From: SKVR01 sp046291875
GTDB lineage: Bacteria > Bacteroidota > Bacteroidia > Bacteroidales > UBA7960
DNA: 64,000 bases
Direction: 5' to 3'
Assembly (NCBI GenBank): GCA_046291875.1
Contig: JBKBSF010000017.1
Location: 1 to 64,000 of the forward strand
The position numbers were made by a program, and so were the translations under genes. Below, piece by piece: positions 52,083 to 61,500 of the stretch (position 1 is its first letter; each line of letters opens with the position of its first letter). Below the pieces are notes generated by a model. The model had not been told where the DNA came from. It saw only the letters and a program-made list of their open reading frames with translations, and searched no databases.

Positions 52083-54899
52083 TTGCGTACAAACTTAGCT
52101 ATCAAGTTTTTTATCATCATTGGGTTGTTGCCGCTCCTGGGTTTTCAAGCTGAGATATTGAGGGATGAAAGGGAAGGGTATCTTTTCCGGTCAGCCACCG
52201 ATACGCTGGAAATTCCTCAAAGAGGGGTGGAATCGCCATTTATGGTCAGAGAGGTTCCCGCAGATACTCTTATGCCCCCTGTTGCACCTGCCGATACTTT
52301 GTTGATCCCCGATATACCCTCAGATGCTGCTGAAGATACCATGGCTGTTGAACCTCCCCGGCAAACCGGTGCCGGTTTTATACTGGATACCCGTGTAGAG
52401 TATTCCGCTGTAGACTCCATCCCTTTTGATATCCGCAACCAGGTAGTGTATTTGTTTGGAGATGCCGAGATGACCTACGGCAGCATCAATCTTAAAGCAG
52501 CCTTTATAAGGATCGATTTTCGGACCAAAGAGCTTTTTGCCACCGGACTGCCCGACTCACTGGGGCAACTGCAGGGCAAACCCGTGTTTGTGGATGGTAA
52601 TGAGAGTTTTCAATCCATAACCCTCAGGTATAACTTCGAAACCCAGCGCGGAAGAACCACCCAGGTTTTTACTGAAGAGGCAGATGGTTTTCTGCATGGC
52701 GATGTGGTTAAAATTATGGAAACCCGCGAAATACACGTGAGTGGTGGGAAGTATACCACATGCGATGATCCCAATCCGCATTTTCATATTTCATTCAGCC
52801 GGGCCAAGATCATTCCCAATGATAAGATCATTGCCAGTGCACCGAGGCTGACCATCGAGAATGTAAAAACCCCTTTGATTTTGCCTTTCGGCTTTTTCCC
52901 CAACAAACGCGGGCAAGCCTCAGGCATCCTGATACCATCTTACGGAGAAACCAACAACCGGGGTTTTTACCTTGAAAATGGTGGTTTCTACTGGGGTATC
53001 AACGATTTTGTGGATCTTTCCTTACGGGGAGATATTTACACCCGTGGCAGCTGGGCAGCGCGTATGGGTTCAACCTACAGGGTCAGGTATCGCTACAACG
53101 GTGCCTTAAATCTCAACTATGCCATCAATATACTGGGAGAACGAGATCTTCCAGGATATGAGCGTAATCGCGACTTCCGTGTAATATGGAATCATAACCA
53201 GGACCCCAAAGCCAGGCCCAACAGCGTTTTTCGTGCCAATGTAAACGCCGGTAGCAGTGCCTACAACAGGTTCAACCCCACTACCAGCAACGACTATCTC
53301 TCCAATACCTTTTCTTCCAATGTAAGCTATTCAGCCAACTGGGCGGGCAGGTACAATTTTTCGGCCAACATGCGACACAGCCAGAATACACAAACCCAAC
53401 GTGTTGACCTGGGATTGCCCGAGATTGCATTCAGTGTGGCAAGGTTTTATCCATTCAGGCGACAAAATCCTCAGGGCAGGCTGCGCTGGTACGAAGATAT
53501 TACCATGAATTACACCATGAATGCCCGCAACCAGATCACGGCGCACGAAGACGACATGTTTACCTCGCGCATGTTTGATGATATGCGCAATGGGGTGCAG
53601 CACAATATACCGCTGAGCCACAATATGAGGGTATTGCGCTATTTTAACCTGAGCAACAGCGTGTCTTACAATATGCGTTGGTACTTCCAGCAGGTGGAGC
53701 AGCGGTGGGAGTTCGATCCCGATGGAACCCCAACTACTCAAATGCCTATCCCCGGGCAGCTGGTGCGCGATACCATTCGTGGGTTTAATGCTGTACACGA
53801 TTTTAACTATAGTGCTTCTTTGAATACCCGTTTATATGGATTGATGCAGTTCAGAAGGGGACCTGTAAGGGCTTTGCGCCATGTAGTCTCACCCAGTTTC
53901 GGATTTTCTTACCGCCCCGATTTTGCCGATCCCTTCTGGGGATACTATGGAGAATTTTATGATCCGAACCGGAGACAGCCGGAGGTTCGTTACTCTCGCT
54001 TTGAGGGATCATTGTACGGTACGCCTGCGGCAGGACGATCGGGATCGCTGAATTTGGGCATAACCAATAACCTGGAAATGAAAGTGCGCAGCCGCCGCGA
54101 TACCATCAGTGGAGAACGAAAGATTGCACTCATAGAGAACCTGTCGGTAAATACCAGCTACAATCTGGCAGCCGACTCCCTCAACCTGAGTGATATCCGT
54201 TTGAGTGGACGTACGCGCCTGTTCGGACAATTCGACCTTACCTACAGCAGCACATGGTCGCCTTATGCTGTAGACGAAGAAGGAAATATATACAATAAAT
54301 TTCTCTGGGAGGTTGAAGACAAATTTTTGCAAATGATCAATACATCATGGGGTGTGAATTTCAATTACCGGCTCAACTCCAAAACCAGCCGTAGTGGCCC
54401 GGCTCCGGGTTCAGGTATGGGGCGCAACCAGGGTGCTTTGCCTGGTATGGGGATGGATTTCGGGGATGATGGCTTGGGTGATGATGACGATCTGCCCACC
54501 GCACTGCCCCAGGCTACCGCTTTGCCCGTGGGAGAAATAGATTTTTCTGTGCCGTGGTCGCTCAATTTCAGCTATTCTTTCAACTACAACTCAAGATTCA
54601 ACAGGCTTTTGCTCGAAACCGACAGAACCTACATCCAAACGCTCAGTTTTTCGGGCGATGTAAGCCTTACACCCAAATGGCGTATTGGAGTGCGCAGCGG
54701 TTATAACTTTGATGACAAAAAGCTTACCTATACTTCCGTTGATATCTACCGCGATCTGCATTGCTGGGAATTGCTGATCAACTGGGTGCCCTTTGGGTTT
54801 CGCCAGAGCTACAACCTTACACTGCGCGTAAAATCAAGTGTGTTGCAGGATCTGAAGCTTACACGCAGAACCCATCACCTCGACAGAGCTTTCCAGTAG
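52083..54899 (+). CDS. lptD: LptD-like outer membrane LPS assembly protein
   Basis: LptD inserts lipopolysaccharide into the outer membrane. The 938-residue protein has a signal peptide (about 1-23, AIKFFIIIGLLPLLGFQA), a Pro/Asp-rich linker, an N-terminal OstA-like jellyroll (about 100-250: VVYLFGDAEMTYGSINLKAAFIRIDF) and a long beta barrel. The stretch TPLILPFGFFPNKRGQASGILIPSYGE marks the LptD family. A TTG at 52083 is the only suitable start: an in-frame TAA lies at 52074 and the first internal ATG would remove the signal peptide. An acidic, Gly/Met-rich loop occurs near 780-810. Divergent from the amidase-MCE operon. Confidence 0.88.
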   Translation: MRTNLAIKFFIIIGLLPLLGFQAEILRDEREGYLFRSATDTLEIPQRGVESPFMVREVPADTLMPPVAPADTLLIPDIPSDAAEDTMAVEPPRQTGAGFILDTRVEYSAVDSIPFDIRNQVVYLFGDAEMTYGSINLKAAFIRIDFRTKELFATGLPDSLGQLQGKPVFVDGNESFQSITLRYNFETQRGRTTQVFTEEADGFLHGDVVKIMETREIHVSGGKYTTCDDPNPHFHISFSRAKIIPNDKIIASAPRLTIENVKTPLILPFGFFPNKRGQASGILIPSYGETNNRGFYLENGGFYWGINDFVDLSLRGDIYTRGSWAARMGSTYRVRYRYNGALNLNYAINILGERDLPGYERNRDFRVIWNHNQDPKARPNSVFRANVNAGSSAYNRFNPTTSNDYLSNTFSSNVSYSANWAGRYNFSANMRHSQNTQTQRVDLGLPEIAFSVARFYPFRRQNPQGRLRWYEDITMNYTMNARNQITAHEDDMFTSRMFDDMRNGVQHNIPLSHNMRVLRYFNLSNSVSYNMRWYFQQVEQRWEFDPDGTPTTQMPIPGQLVRDTIRGFNAVHDFNYSASLNTRLYGLMQFRRGPVRALRHVVSPSFGFSYRPDFADPFWGYYGEFYDPNRRQPEVRYSRFEGSLYGTPAAGRSGSLNLGITNNLEMKVRSRRDTISGERKIALIENLSVNTSYNLAADSLNLSDIRLSGRTRLFGQFDLTYSSTWSPYAVDEEGNIYNKFLWEVEDKFLQMINTSWGVNFNYRLNSKTSRSGPAPGSGMGRNQGALPGMGMDFGDDGLGDDDDLPTALPQATALPVGEIDFSVPWSLNFSYSFNYNSRFNRLLLETDRTYIQTLSFSGDVSLTPKWRIGVRSGYNFDDKKLTYTSVDIYRDLHCWELLINWVPFGFRQSYNLTLRVKSSVLQDLKLTRRTHHLDRAFQ

Positions 54900-55091
54900 A
54901 AGAATCGGCAAGGCCATACATATCGGATTTTGTTGAAAATGTTTTTAAGAAATAATTAGTGGTTTTGAAAAAAAAATTGAATATTTGCACTGTGTTAAAA
55001 AGAGGAAGGCTTCTAAAAAGCTTACATCACTAACAAATCCAAATCCTACTATAAACGGTTTATTCAACCTAATTAAAAACAACATATTAGA

Positions 55092-55685
55092 ATGAAGACG
55101 ATTATTCAAATTGCACTGGCCATCGTAATAGTGGTACTGGTTTATTTTATTTACGATAGTATAATGGAGCCTGTGCGCTTCAATCAGGAGGTAGCCCGCC
55201 GTGAAGCCATGATTATCCAGCGTCTTAAAGACATTCGCACTGTTCAGCAGGCCCATCGCTCGCGCTTTGGCGTTTTCAACAGCGATCTGGACTCACTGGT
55301 ACGATTTGTAAAACTTGACTCCCTTGCTGTAATTCGTGCCATTGGTTCTGTACCTGATACCCTCACAGAAGCTGAAGCTATTAAAAGAGGTATTGTGCAG
55401 CGCGACACCCTTTGGGTAAGAGCTGTCGACAGTTTGCTTCGCCAAAGCAGGTATCCCATCGACTCTCTTCCTTATGTGCCATTTACCGGAGGTAAGAGAT
55501 TTGTTATGGACGCAGGAAAAATCGAAAGAGGTCTTACACAGCTTCCCGTATTTCAGGCTTATGCGCTTCCCCAGGATTTTCTGCGCGATTTAGACCGCTG
55601 GAGAGTATACTACACCCGCGACTTTGAGGCCGGTTTGAGAGTAGGTTCAATGTTTGAATCTTCCATCGACGGTAACTGGGAGTAA
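55092..55685 (+). CDS. Conserved hypothetical protein with N-terminal membrane anchor
   Basis: A 197-residue protein with one N-terminal transmembrane segment (IIQIALAIVIVVLVYFIY) and an otherwise soluble, helical and charged body with no cysteines. The pattern RLKDIRTVQQAHRSRFGVFNSDLDSLVRFV resembles the start of pseudopilin-like or periplasmic proteins of Bacteroidota, but I cannot name a family. It is followed 13 bases later by the DUF3822-like gene, and the genes from here to 57555 form a compact same-strand operon. Topology suggests a periplasmic domain. Confidence 0.75.
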   Translation: MKTIIQIALAIVIVVLVYFIYDSIMEPVRFNQEVARREAMIIQRLKDIRTVQQAHRSRFGVFNSDLDSLVRFVKLDSLAVIRAIGSVPDTLTEAEAIKRGIVQRDTLWVRAVDSLLRQSRYPIDSLPYVPFTGGKRFVMDAGKIERGLTQLPVFQAYALPQDFLRDLDRWRVYYTRDFEAGLRVGSMFESSIDGNWE

Positions 55686-55698
55686 ACTAATTTCACCC

Positions 55699-56571
55699 AT
55701 GCAAAACATCGTTAAAGAAATCTGTTGCATCCGCGATGCACAATCAGATCATAACAACGATACCGGAAAAAAATTCTTATCCATCGAGCTTTCGCTCGAT
55801 GGATTTTCTTATTGTGTGCTCGATACCGACCGGTTTCGGTATACAGCATTGGAATCCTTCGCCTTTGAGGATGTAAAGGATCCTCTGCAGTTAAACATGC
55901 TGCTGGAGGAAATTGTAAAAAGCAGAAAACTCCTTACAGGATCTTACCAGCGTATCAGTCTGGCTTATTACAGCCAGAAAATGACCCTGGTGCCTGCTGA
56001 CCTGTTTTCTTATGCCGATAAAAACCTCTACCTCGATTTCAATACCTACCCTGCACAGAATTTCGAGATCAGAGTAGATAAACTCAACAACCTATCGGCC
56101 TATGCCGTGTACCCTTTCCCAAAAGCTCTGGCCCATAAGGTGAATTTTCTTTTTCCCGGATGCCGTATGCGTCATATCTCCACCTGCCTGATCGAAAATA
56201 TCCTCTATATGATCCGATATGGAAGGCTGAGCTCTCAGTTGGTACTTCATATACAGAAAGGGCATTTCGAGATACTGATCTTCGACAAGGAGAACCTGAG
56301 CTTCTTCAACTCCTATGCCTACCAAACCTGGGACGACCTGTTTTACTATCTGTTCTTTGTACTCGAACAACTGGGCATGCAGGCGGAGCAACTCGATATG
56401 GTAATGTATGGAGAAGTGGGTATAGGAAGTGAATTCTACAAAAAAGTGAAGCTCTATTTCAAATCCTTCGCTTTCGGTCCTCGTAATGAACTGTATCGCT
56501 ACAGCGAAAGCTTCGACGACATCCCACATCATTATTATTACAACCTGTTAAACCTCAATGCATGCGGATAA
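55699..56571 (+). CDS. DUF3822-like protein
   Basis: A 290-residue cytoplasmic protein starting at MQNIVKEI. Its features (FLSIELSLDGFSYCVLDTDRFRY near the start, VYPFPKALAHKV, then HIQKGHFEILIFDKENLSFFNSYAYQTWDDLFYYLFFVLEQL) match DUF3822, which has the look of an actin-like (ASKHA) fold similar to pilus-assembly PilM-type proteins. It sits between a single-pass membrane protein and rsmD, overlapping rsmD by 10 bases. A PilM/FtsA-like scaffold role with the membrane protein upstream is speculative. Confidence 0.78.
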   Translation: MQNIVKEICCIRDAQSDHNNDTGKKFLSIELSLDGFSYCVLDTDRFRYTALESFAFEDVKDPLQLNMLLEEIVKSRKLLTGSYQRISLAYYSQKMTLVPADLFSYADKNLYLDFNTYPAQNFEIRVDKLNNLSAYAVYPFPKALAHKVNFLFPGCRMRHISTCLIENILYMIRYGRLSSQLVLHIQKGHFEILIFDKENLSFFNSYAYQTWDDLFYYLFFVLEQLGMQAEQLDMVMYGEVGIGSEFYKKVKLYFKSFAFGPRNELYRYSESFDDIPHHYYYNLLNLNACG

Positions 56572-57119
56572 TTGGCGGAAAGAACCAACGCAAGCAGATC
56601 ATCGCCCCTGCAAAATTACCTGTAAGGCCAACTACAGATATGGCCAAAGAGGCCCTTTTTAATATTCTGAACAACCATTTCGATTTTGAGCAGCTTCATG
56701 TGCTCGATCTTTTTGCCGGTACAGGTAATATCTCTTACGAATTTGCATCGCGTGGGGCACAACAGATCATTGCCGTGGATATCAACCACCACTGCACCGG
56801 ATTTATAAGAAAAACCGCTGAAGAACTGGGTTTCGACCAGCTGAAGGTGGTAAGGGCCGACAGTTTTCAATTCCTGGGCATCTGCAAGGTGAAATTTGAT
56901 GTTGTTTTTGCCGATCCACCCTACGACCTTAAGGATATCGCCGAAATACCGCGCCGCGTTTTTGAAGCCTCTATTCTCAATCCCGGAGCCTGGCTTGTGC
57001 TGGAGCACGGCGAGCACATGAACCTTACCCATCTGCCCTTTTTTGCCGAAAAACGTAAATATGGAAAAGTACATTTCAGCTTTTTCCACCAACCTGTGTC
57101 AGATGAAGATCAGCATTGA
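56562..57119 (+). CDS. rsmD: 16S rRNA (guanine(966)-N2)-methyltransferase RsmD-like
   Basis: Methylates the small ribosomal subunit using S-adenosylmethionine. The 185-residue protein opens with the family signature MRIIGGKNQRKQI and VRPTTDMAKEALFNIL, has motif I LDLFAGTGNISYE and the catalytic DPPY in VFADPPYD. Length is right for RsmD. The start overlaps the DUF3822-like gene by 10 bases, and the end overlaps the next GNAT gene by 17 bases, so translation is likely coupled. Confidence 0.92.
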   Translation: MRIIGGKNQRKQIIAPAKLPVRPTTDMAKEALFNILNNHFDFEQLHVLDLFAGTGNISYEFASRGAQQIIAVDINHHCTGFIRKTAEELGFDQLKVVRADSFQFLGICKVKFDVVFADPPYDLKDIAEIPRRVFEASILNPGAWLVLEHGEHMNLTHLPFFAEKRKYGKVHFSFFHQPVSDEDQH

Positions 57120-57555
57120 AAGAGCAGACATTTCCTGCCTGGATACTATTGCCGGCTTTCAGGTGCAAATGGCCCGTGAAACAGAGAACCTCCACCTGGA
57201 TCTGCCAACTGTGTTAAAAGGGGTGAGGCATATTTTTCAGAACCCTGGCACCGGTCATTACAAAATTGCGCTTCATGAAGGGAAAATTGCGGCATCGCTC
57301 CTGGTATTGTATGAGTGGAGCGACTGGCGCAACGGCAACGTTCTCTGGATCCATTCGGTATACGTGCTGCCACAATACCGTGGAAAAGGTATTTTTTCGC
57401 AAATGTATGCACAATTGAAAGAGGAGGTGCTGCAAACTTCCGCCCTGATAGGCCTGAGATTGTATGTAGACAAAACCAATGGCTCTGCCAGGAACGTATA
57501 CCGCAAAATGGGTATGACCGATCAGCATTACGATTTGTTCGAATGGATGCCTTAA
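57103..57555 (+). CDS. GNAT-family N-acetyltransferase
   Basis: The ATG at 57103 gives a 150-residue GNAT protein. The acetyl-CoA site is in WIHSVYVLPQYRGKGIFSQMYAQL (RGKGI), and the C-terminal part LRLYVDKTNGSARNVYRKMGM is typical. It overlaps the end of rsmD by 17 bases. The target is unknown; location beside rsmD and coaD gives no firm clue. The longer in-frame start at 57043 lies within rsmD and is less likely. Confidence 0.85.
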   Translation: MKISIERADISCLDTIAGFQVQMARETENLHLDLPTVLKGVRHIFQNPGTGHYKIALHEGKIAASLLVLYEWSDWRNGNVLWIHSVYVLPQYRGKGIFSQMYAQLKEEVLQTSALIGLRLYVDKTNGSARNVYRKMGMTDQHYDLFEWMP

Positions 57556-57561
57556 ATGTTT

Positions 57562-57569
57562 TATTTTTG
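57562..57569 (+). promoter_or_regulatory. Promoter -7 element for coaD
   Basis: TATTTTTG (TAnnTTTG) lies only 17 bases before the ATG, so the transcript would have a leader of about 10 bases. Confidence 0.45.
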
Positions 57570-57585
57570 ATCAAAAGTATACACC

Positions 57586-58044
57586 ATGAGCCGTATTGCT
57601 ATATTTCCAGGATCTTTTGATCCCATTACCAGAGGTCATGAATCTATCGTAAGAAGGGCTCTGCCTCTGTTTGATCAGATCATCATTGCCATTGGAGTGA
57701 ATGCAGAGAAATCGGGATTCTTTCCGGTAGAAAAGCGTAAGGAATGGCTGGAAAAGGTTTTTGCCGACTGTCCGGCGGTCCGTGTAGATACCTACAGCGG
57801 TCTTACGGTAGAGTATTGCAAAAAAAACAATGTCAATTTTATACTCAGAGGGTTGCGCACCTCTGCAGACTTTGAATTTGAACGCAGCATAGGACAGATC
57901 AACAAGCAGATGCATCCTCCCATCGAAACCGTGTTTTTGCTTACTACCCCCGAGCATACCGCTCTGAATTCTTCCATCGTGCGCGACATCATTCGCAACA
58001 ACGGCGATGCTACTCCTTTTGTGCCCGATGGGATTGAATTCTGA
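57586..58044 (+). CDS. coaD: Phosphopantetheine adenylyltransferase
   Basis: Penultimate step of CoA synthesis. The 152-residue protein begins IAIFPGSFDPITRGHESIV (the TxGH nucleotidyltransferase motif), contains ILRGLRTSADFEFE for substrate binding and the ISSTxxR-type end in ALNSSIVRDIIRNNGD. Length and motifs are standard. Gap of 30 bases from the GNAT gene, with a promoter-like box in it. Confidence 0.95.
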   Translation: MSRIAIFPGSFDPITRGHESIVRRALPLFDQIIIAIGVNAEKSGFFPVEKRKEWLEKVFADCPAVRVDTYSGLTVEYCKKNNVNFILRGLRTSADFEFERSIGQINKQMHPPIETVFLLTTPEHTALNSSIVRDIIRNNGDATPFVPDGIEF

Positions 58045-58125
58045 GGACCTCATCCTGGTGTCAGGTTAAAATATTCCGGAGTTTTTTCCGTTGCAGGATT
58101 GTTGTTTCATTCATTTGACAAAACC

Positions 58126-59544
58126 ATGCGGTATTTTTCCTTCTTTTTTCTTGTTTGTTTTTCCTCGATGGCATTTGGATCGGATTTTCAGATTCGCATT
58201 TCAGGCCGTTTCCCCGGAGCCGAAGGACAACTGGTACGGCTTATGGAATACAACGATCTAATCTCTTTCAGAGAAAAGGAAGTGGCTGCCGCTCAGGTTG
58301 ATGAGCAGGGGCATTTCAGTTTTACCTTTTCCCGTTTCCAGCCAAGGTTTATGTTTTTCAGGATCGATCATGCGCGCATGGGCTTTTTCGTGGAGCCCGG
58401 CAAGGATTACTTTTTTGAGTTTGATCCGGTGGCCTTTTTTCAGCTCGACGACTCCCGCAATCCTTACCTGGATCCGTGGTATTTCCGGTTTAACCTTTCA
58501 GGAACAGGTGCTGAGCTAAACCACCAGATCGATGCTTTTGAAGATATGCTCAATGAATTTGTACTGGAGAATTTCCGGCTTATTCATTCAGGACGAAACC
58601 GAAACCTTCTGCTGGAGTTTCGCCAGCAAACCGACAGTTTTTTCGGGAAGATCGAAAATGAGTTTTTTCGCGAGTACTACGAGTACAAGTATGCTTACTA
58701 CAACCGGATTGGCAGTGTGGAAAGAATTCCGGACCAGATGAGGCGCTATGTGCTGAACCGCCCGGTGTTGTATCATAACACCCAGTATATGAATTTCTTT
58801 CACGTGGCCTTTGACCAGTACCTGGTTTCGGGTTCCAGAAGTATAACCATCTGGGATCTTCGCCACACTATCAATGAGCTCAACAGCTACCATGCCCTGA
58901 TGGATTCATTGGGTAAAGACACCTTGCTGCGCAATGAGGTGATCCGCGAGCTGGTTATGCTCAAAGGGCTTCAGGATCTGCACTCCAACCCCGACTACCG
59001 CCGATCGCATGTGGAAGATATTCTTTCTTATGTGGCTTACAACAGCAAATTTCCAGAGCACCGCACCATTGCAGAGAATATACTGTTTACCAAAAGGCAC
59101 CTTGCCCCAGGACAGCCAGCTCCCTCTTTCAGTAGTAAAAATCAGCAGGGTGAATTGTTGAATATACCCGAAGACTTTAACGGGAAGTTTGTTTTCATTG
59201 GTTTCTGGGCTACCTGGTGCGAAACCTGTTTGCTGGAATTTGCCGCTCTGCAGCCCATCTATCAAAAACACAAAGACGATTTTGTTTTCATCCATATCTC
59301 AACCGACCGGCACAGAAACCGATATGAGGCCTTTGTGGCCGCAGGGGCAGTACCGGGCATACATCTGCATTACAACGGCGATTTTCGTATGCTCGACGCC
59401 TACCGGATCCGCAGTATGCCAACCTATGTGATTCTGGATGAACACGGCAGGGTACTGGATTATCCTGCCCGGCGCCCCAGCGACGGGCTGATGGTCTTTT
59501 TCGACTGGCTGATATTTCAAAAACAACGGCAAAGCCGACCCTGA
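58126..59544 (+). CDS. TlpA/ResA-like thioredoxin-fold protein
   Basis: From the ATG at 58126, a signal peptide (MRYFSFFFLVCFSSMAFGS) leads to a periplasmic protein of about 450 residues. The N-terminal third is a beta domain (IRISGRFPGAEGQLVRLMEYND) like the DUF4369-type domain of Bacteroidota disulfide proteins. The middle is helical. The C-terminal thioredoxin domain (about 330-470) has WATWCETC with Cys365 and Cys368 and the cis-proline region RSMPTYVI. It should be a disulfide reductase or thiol-disulfide partner. It is single, after coaD. Confidence 0.88.
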   Translation: MRYFSFFFLVCFSSMAFGSDFQIRISGRFPGAEGQLVRLMEYNDLISFREKEVAAAQVDEQGHFSFTFSRFQPRFMFFRIDHARMGFFVEPGKDYFFEFDPVAFFQLDDSRNPYLDPWYFRFNLSGTGAELNHQIDAFEDMLNEFVLENFRLIHSGRNRNLLLEFRQQTDSFFGKIENEFFREYYEYKYAYYNRIGSVERIPDQMRRYVLNRPVLYHNTQYMNFFHVAFDQYLVSGSRSITIWDLRHTINELNSYHALMDSLGKDTLLRNEVIRELVMLKGLQDLHSNPDYRRSHVEDILSYVAYNSKFPEHRTIAENILFTKRHLAPGQPAPSFSSKNQQGELLNIPEDFNGKFVFIGFWATWCETCLLEFAALQPIYQKHKDDFVFIHISTDRHRNRYEAFVAAGAVPGIHLHYNGDFRMLDAYRIRSMPTYVILDEHGRVLDYPARRPSDGLMVFFDWLIFQKQRQSRP

Positions 59545-59555
59545 CACCCCGATAG

Positions 59556-60176
59556 CTATCCCAGCTTATTTCTCTGAAAATACTCTACCAGATGCCTGAT
59601 AGAGAGAAAGGCATTGTGGAGCACAAATGAGGGTACCGGCATAGCAATCCAGCGCACATCGGTGATCCCTTCCTGGGTCTGAGGGATGAGTTTCCTGGTT
59701 GTTGGGGCAGACATATGAAACCAGAAACTTTGTTTTATAGCAAACTGATGCTCGTCGAGGGGATACAGATGCCATGTGGAAGGGAGGGTTGCCAGAATTT
59801 TTAAACCAGATACACCACACTCCTCTTCAACTTCGCGCAAAGCGGTTTGTTCCATGTTTTCCTTGCCTTCAGGCTTGCCTTTGGGCAGATCCCACTTTTG
59901 GTTCCTGAAAATGAAAAGTATCTCCTTGTCGGGGTTCTGCACCAGTCCGCCTGCAGCAGGAATGTATAACAATAGCTTGCAAAGGGTTGACAGACTGTTT
60001 TCGGGAGAGGGAGTGCAGATATGCAGCGTTCTTTTTTCACCTTGCGGATCAAGGCTCCGCAAAAAGTTCTGAAGTCCGTTGGATACGATTCCATCAAAAG
60101 TGTAGTTCTCAGGTCCGGAACAGGCTGTTGCTGAAGAGAAAACCAAAGTAATATTCCCGAAAAAAATTCTTAGCAT
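59556..60176 (-). CDS. Nudix hydrolase (Bacteroidota pyrE-linked type)
   Basis: From the ATG at 60176 the protein is 206 residues. The first 65 residues have no recognised motif. A Nudix domain follows with WDLPKGKPEGKENMEQTALREVEEECGV, a complete Nudix box, preceded by the strand EILFIFRNQK. Substrate class cannot be read. It is divergent from pyrE, an arrangement that recurs in Bacteroidota to my knowledge. Confidence 0.85.
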   Translation of the reverse strand: MLRIFFGNITLVFSSATACSGPENYTFDGIVSNGLQNFLRSLDPQGEKRTLHICTPSPENSLSTLCKLLLYIPAAGGLVQNPDKEILFIFRNQKWDLPKGKPEGKENMEQTALREVEEECGVSGLKILATLPSTWHLYPLDEHQFAIKQSFWFHMSAPTTRKLIPQTQEGITDVRWIAMPVPSFVLHNAFLSIRHLVEYFQRNKLG

Positions 60177-60303
60177 ACCATCAGTTATTTGTCTTGTAAA
60201 GGTAAGCACGGGTGCACATACCTGGAGTGGGTTTTGTTTAAAATTACGTTAATTCCAAGAGGTGGTTGGTAATCTTTTAGGCCTTTTTTTAACAAAAAAT
60301 CCG

Positions 60304-60311
60304 TACGTTTG
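60304..60311 (+). promoter_or_regulatory. Promoter -7 element for pyrE
   Basis: TACGTTTG (TAnnTTTG), 50 bases before the pyrE ATG. Confidence 0.55.
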
Positions 60312-60361
60312 CCGGCTGAAAGATTTCTTTCTTTGCAACAAACCAGGAAATACAAACTTCT

Positions 60362-61003
60362 ATGGCAGAAACCAAAAATACAGCCCAGCAGGTTGCTGCG
60401 CATCTGCTTAATATCCAGGCAGTAAAACTCAATACCCGCGAGCCATTCACATGGGCTTCCGGGCTCAGGTCGCCCATCTATTGCGATAATCGACGCATTT
60501 TATCTTACCCGCAGGCACGCGATTACGTGAGGGATGCATTGGTTGCCAAGGTGAAAGAGCACTTTCCGCAAGCAGAGTATATAGCCGGAGTGGCTACAGG
60601 TGCCATTGCACATGGTGTACTGGTGGCACAGCAAATGGAGCTGCCCTTTGTTTACGTTCGCAGCGCCGGAAAAGGGCATGGCCTGGGCAATCAGATCGAA
60701 GGAGAATTGCCCCCAGCAAAAAAAGTTGTGGTGATAGAAGATCTGGTATCAACCGGGCAAAGCAGTCTTTCTGCTGTGGATGCCCTTATCAATGCCAAAG
60801 CAGAAGTTTTGGGTATGGTGGCCATTTTTACCTATGGACTGGATCAGGCTGCCGAAAACATGCAGTCGGCCCAATGCCCCCTCTTTACCCTCACCGACTT
60901 CAATACGCTGGTACAAGAGGCCGTTAATGCAGGATTTCTGCATCACAGCAGCCTCGAAACCCTTGAAAAATGGCGCGAGGATCCGCAGGCATGGGGCCGA
61001 TAG
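60362..61003 (+). CDS. pyrE: Orotate phosphoribosyltransferase
   Basis: Converts orotate and PRPP to OMP in pyrimidine synthesis. The 213-residue protein has TWASGLRSPIYCDNRRIL near the N-terminus, the GVATGAIAHG loop, and the PRPP-binding KVVVIEDLVSTGQSSL. Length is normal. It is followed 73 bases downstream by an SRPBCC gene on the same strand. Confidence 0.95.
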   Translation: MAETKNTAQQVAAHLLNIQAVKLNTREPFTWASGLRSPIYCDNRRILSYPQARDYVRDALVAKVKEHFPQAEYIAGVATGAIAHGVLVAQQMELPFVYVRSAGKGHGLGNQIEGELPPAKKVVVIEDLVSTGQSSLSAVDALINAKAEVLGMVAIFTYGLDQAAENMQSAQCPLFTLTDFNTLVQEAVNAGFLHHSSLETLEKWREDPQAWGR

Positions 61004-61076
61004 ACCTCCCTTTTCTCCCTATCATTGTTAATAACCTTCATGAGAGTTTTTTCTCTCTGTTCCACAATCCATAATC

Positions 61077-61481
61077 ATGACCGAATTTAAAAGCGAGCGT
61101 GTAGAGCTGGGGGTGCCCCGATCTGCCGTATTTGAGTTTCTTTCCGATTTTACCAATTTTGAAAACCTCATGCCCCCCCAGATCAAAAACTGGAAAGCAG
61201 ATAAAGATCATTGCTCTTTTACCATAGAAGGGTTGGCCGATCTGTCTATGCGTATTGCCTCCAGGACAGGGCAAAGCAATGTACATATCGTGGCCGATGG
61301 CAAAAACCCCATCGACTATACGCTGGATTGCTTCTTATTTGAGGGGGGAGATGCCCGATCGGGAGCCGAACTGGTATTCAATGCCGATCTCAATCCTTTC
61401 CTCAAGGCAATGGCCTCGCGACCTCTGCAAAACTTTGTGGATATGCTTGCTGAAAGGTTGCAACAGCATTTTTCTGCCTGA
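61077..61481 (+). CDS. SRPBCC-family protein
   Basis: A 134-residue cytoplasmic protein with the SRPBCC start (SERVELGVPRSAVFEFLSDFTNFENLMPPQI) and C-terminal helix (PLQNFVDMLAERLQQHF). No ligand can be assigned. It is probably cotranscribed with pyrE and converges with birA (19 bases between). Confidence 0.82.
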   Translation: MTEFKSERVELGVPRSAVFEFLSDFTNFENLMPPQIKNWKADKDHCSFTIEGLADLSMRIASRTGQSNVHIVADGKNPIDYTLDCFLFEGGDARSGAELVFNADLNPFLKAMASRPLQNFVDMLAERLQQHFSA

Positions 61482-61500
61482 CCCGGCCCGAAAAAGCTAC

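Noticed and set aside
55092..55685. Assigning the anchored hypothetical protein as a pseudopilin
   Set aside because: It has an N-terminal hydrophobic helix but no prepilin peptidase motif (Gly/Ala followed by Phe and Glu at +5) before it.
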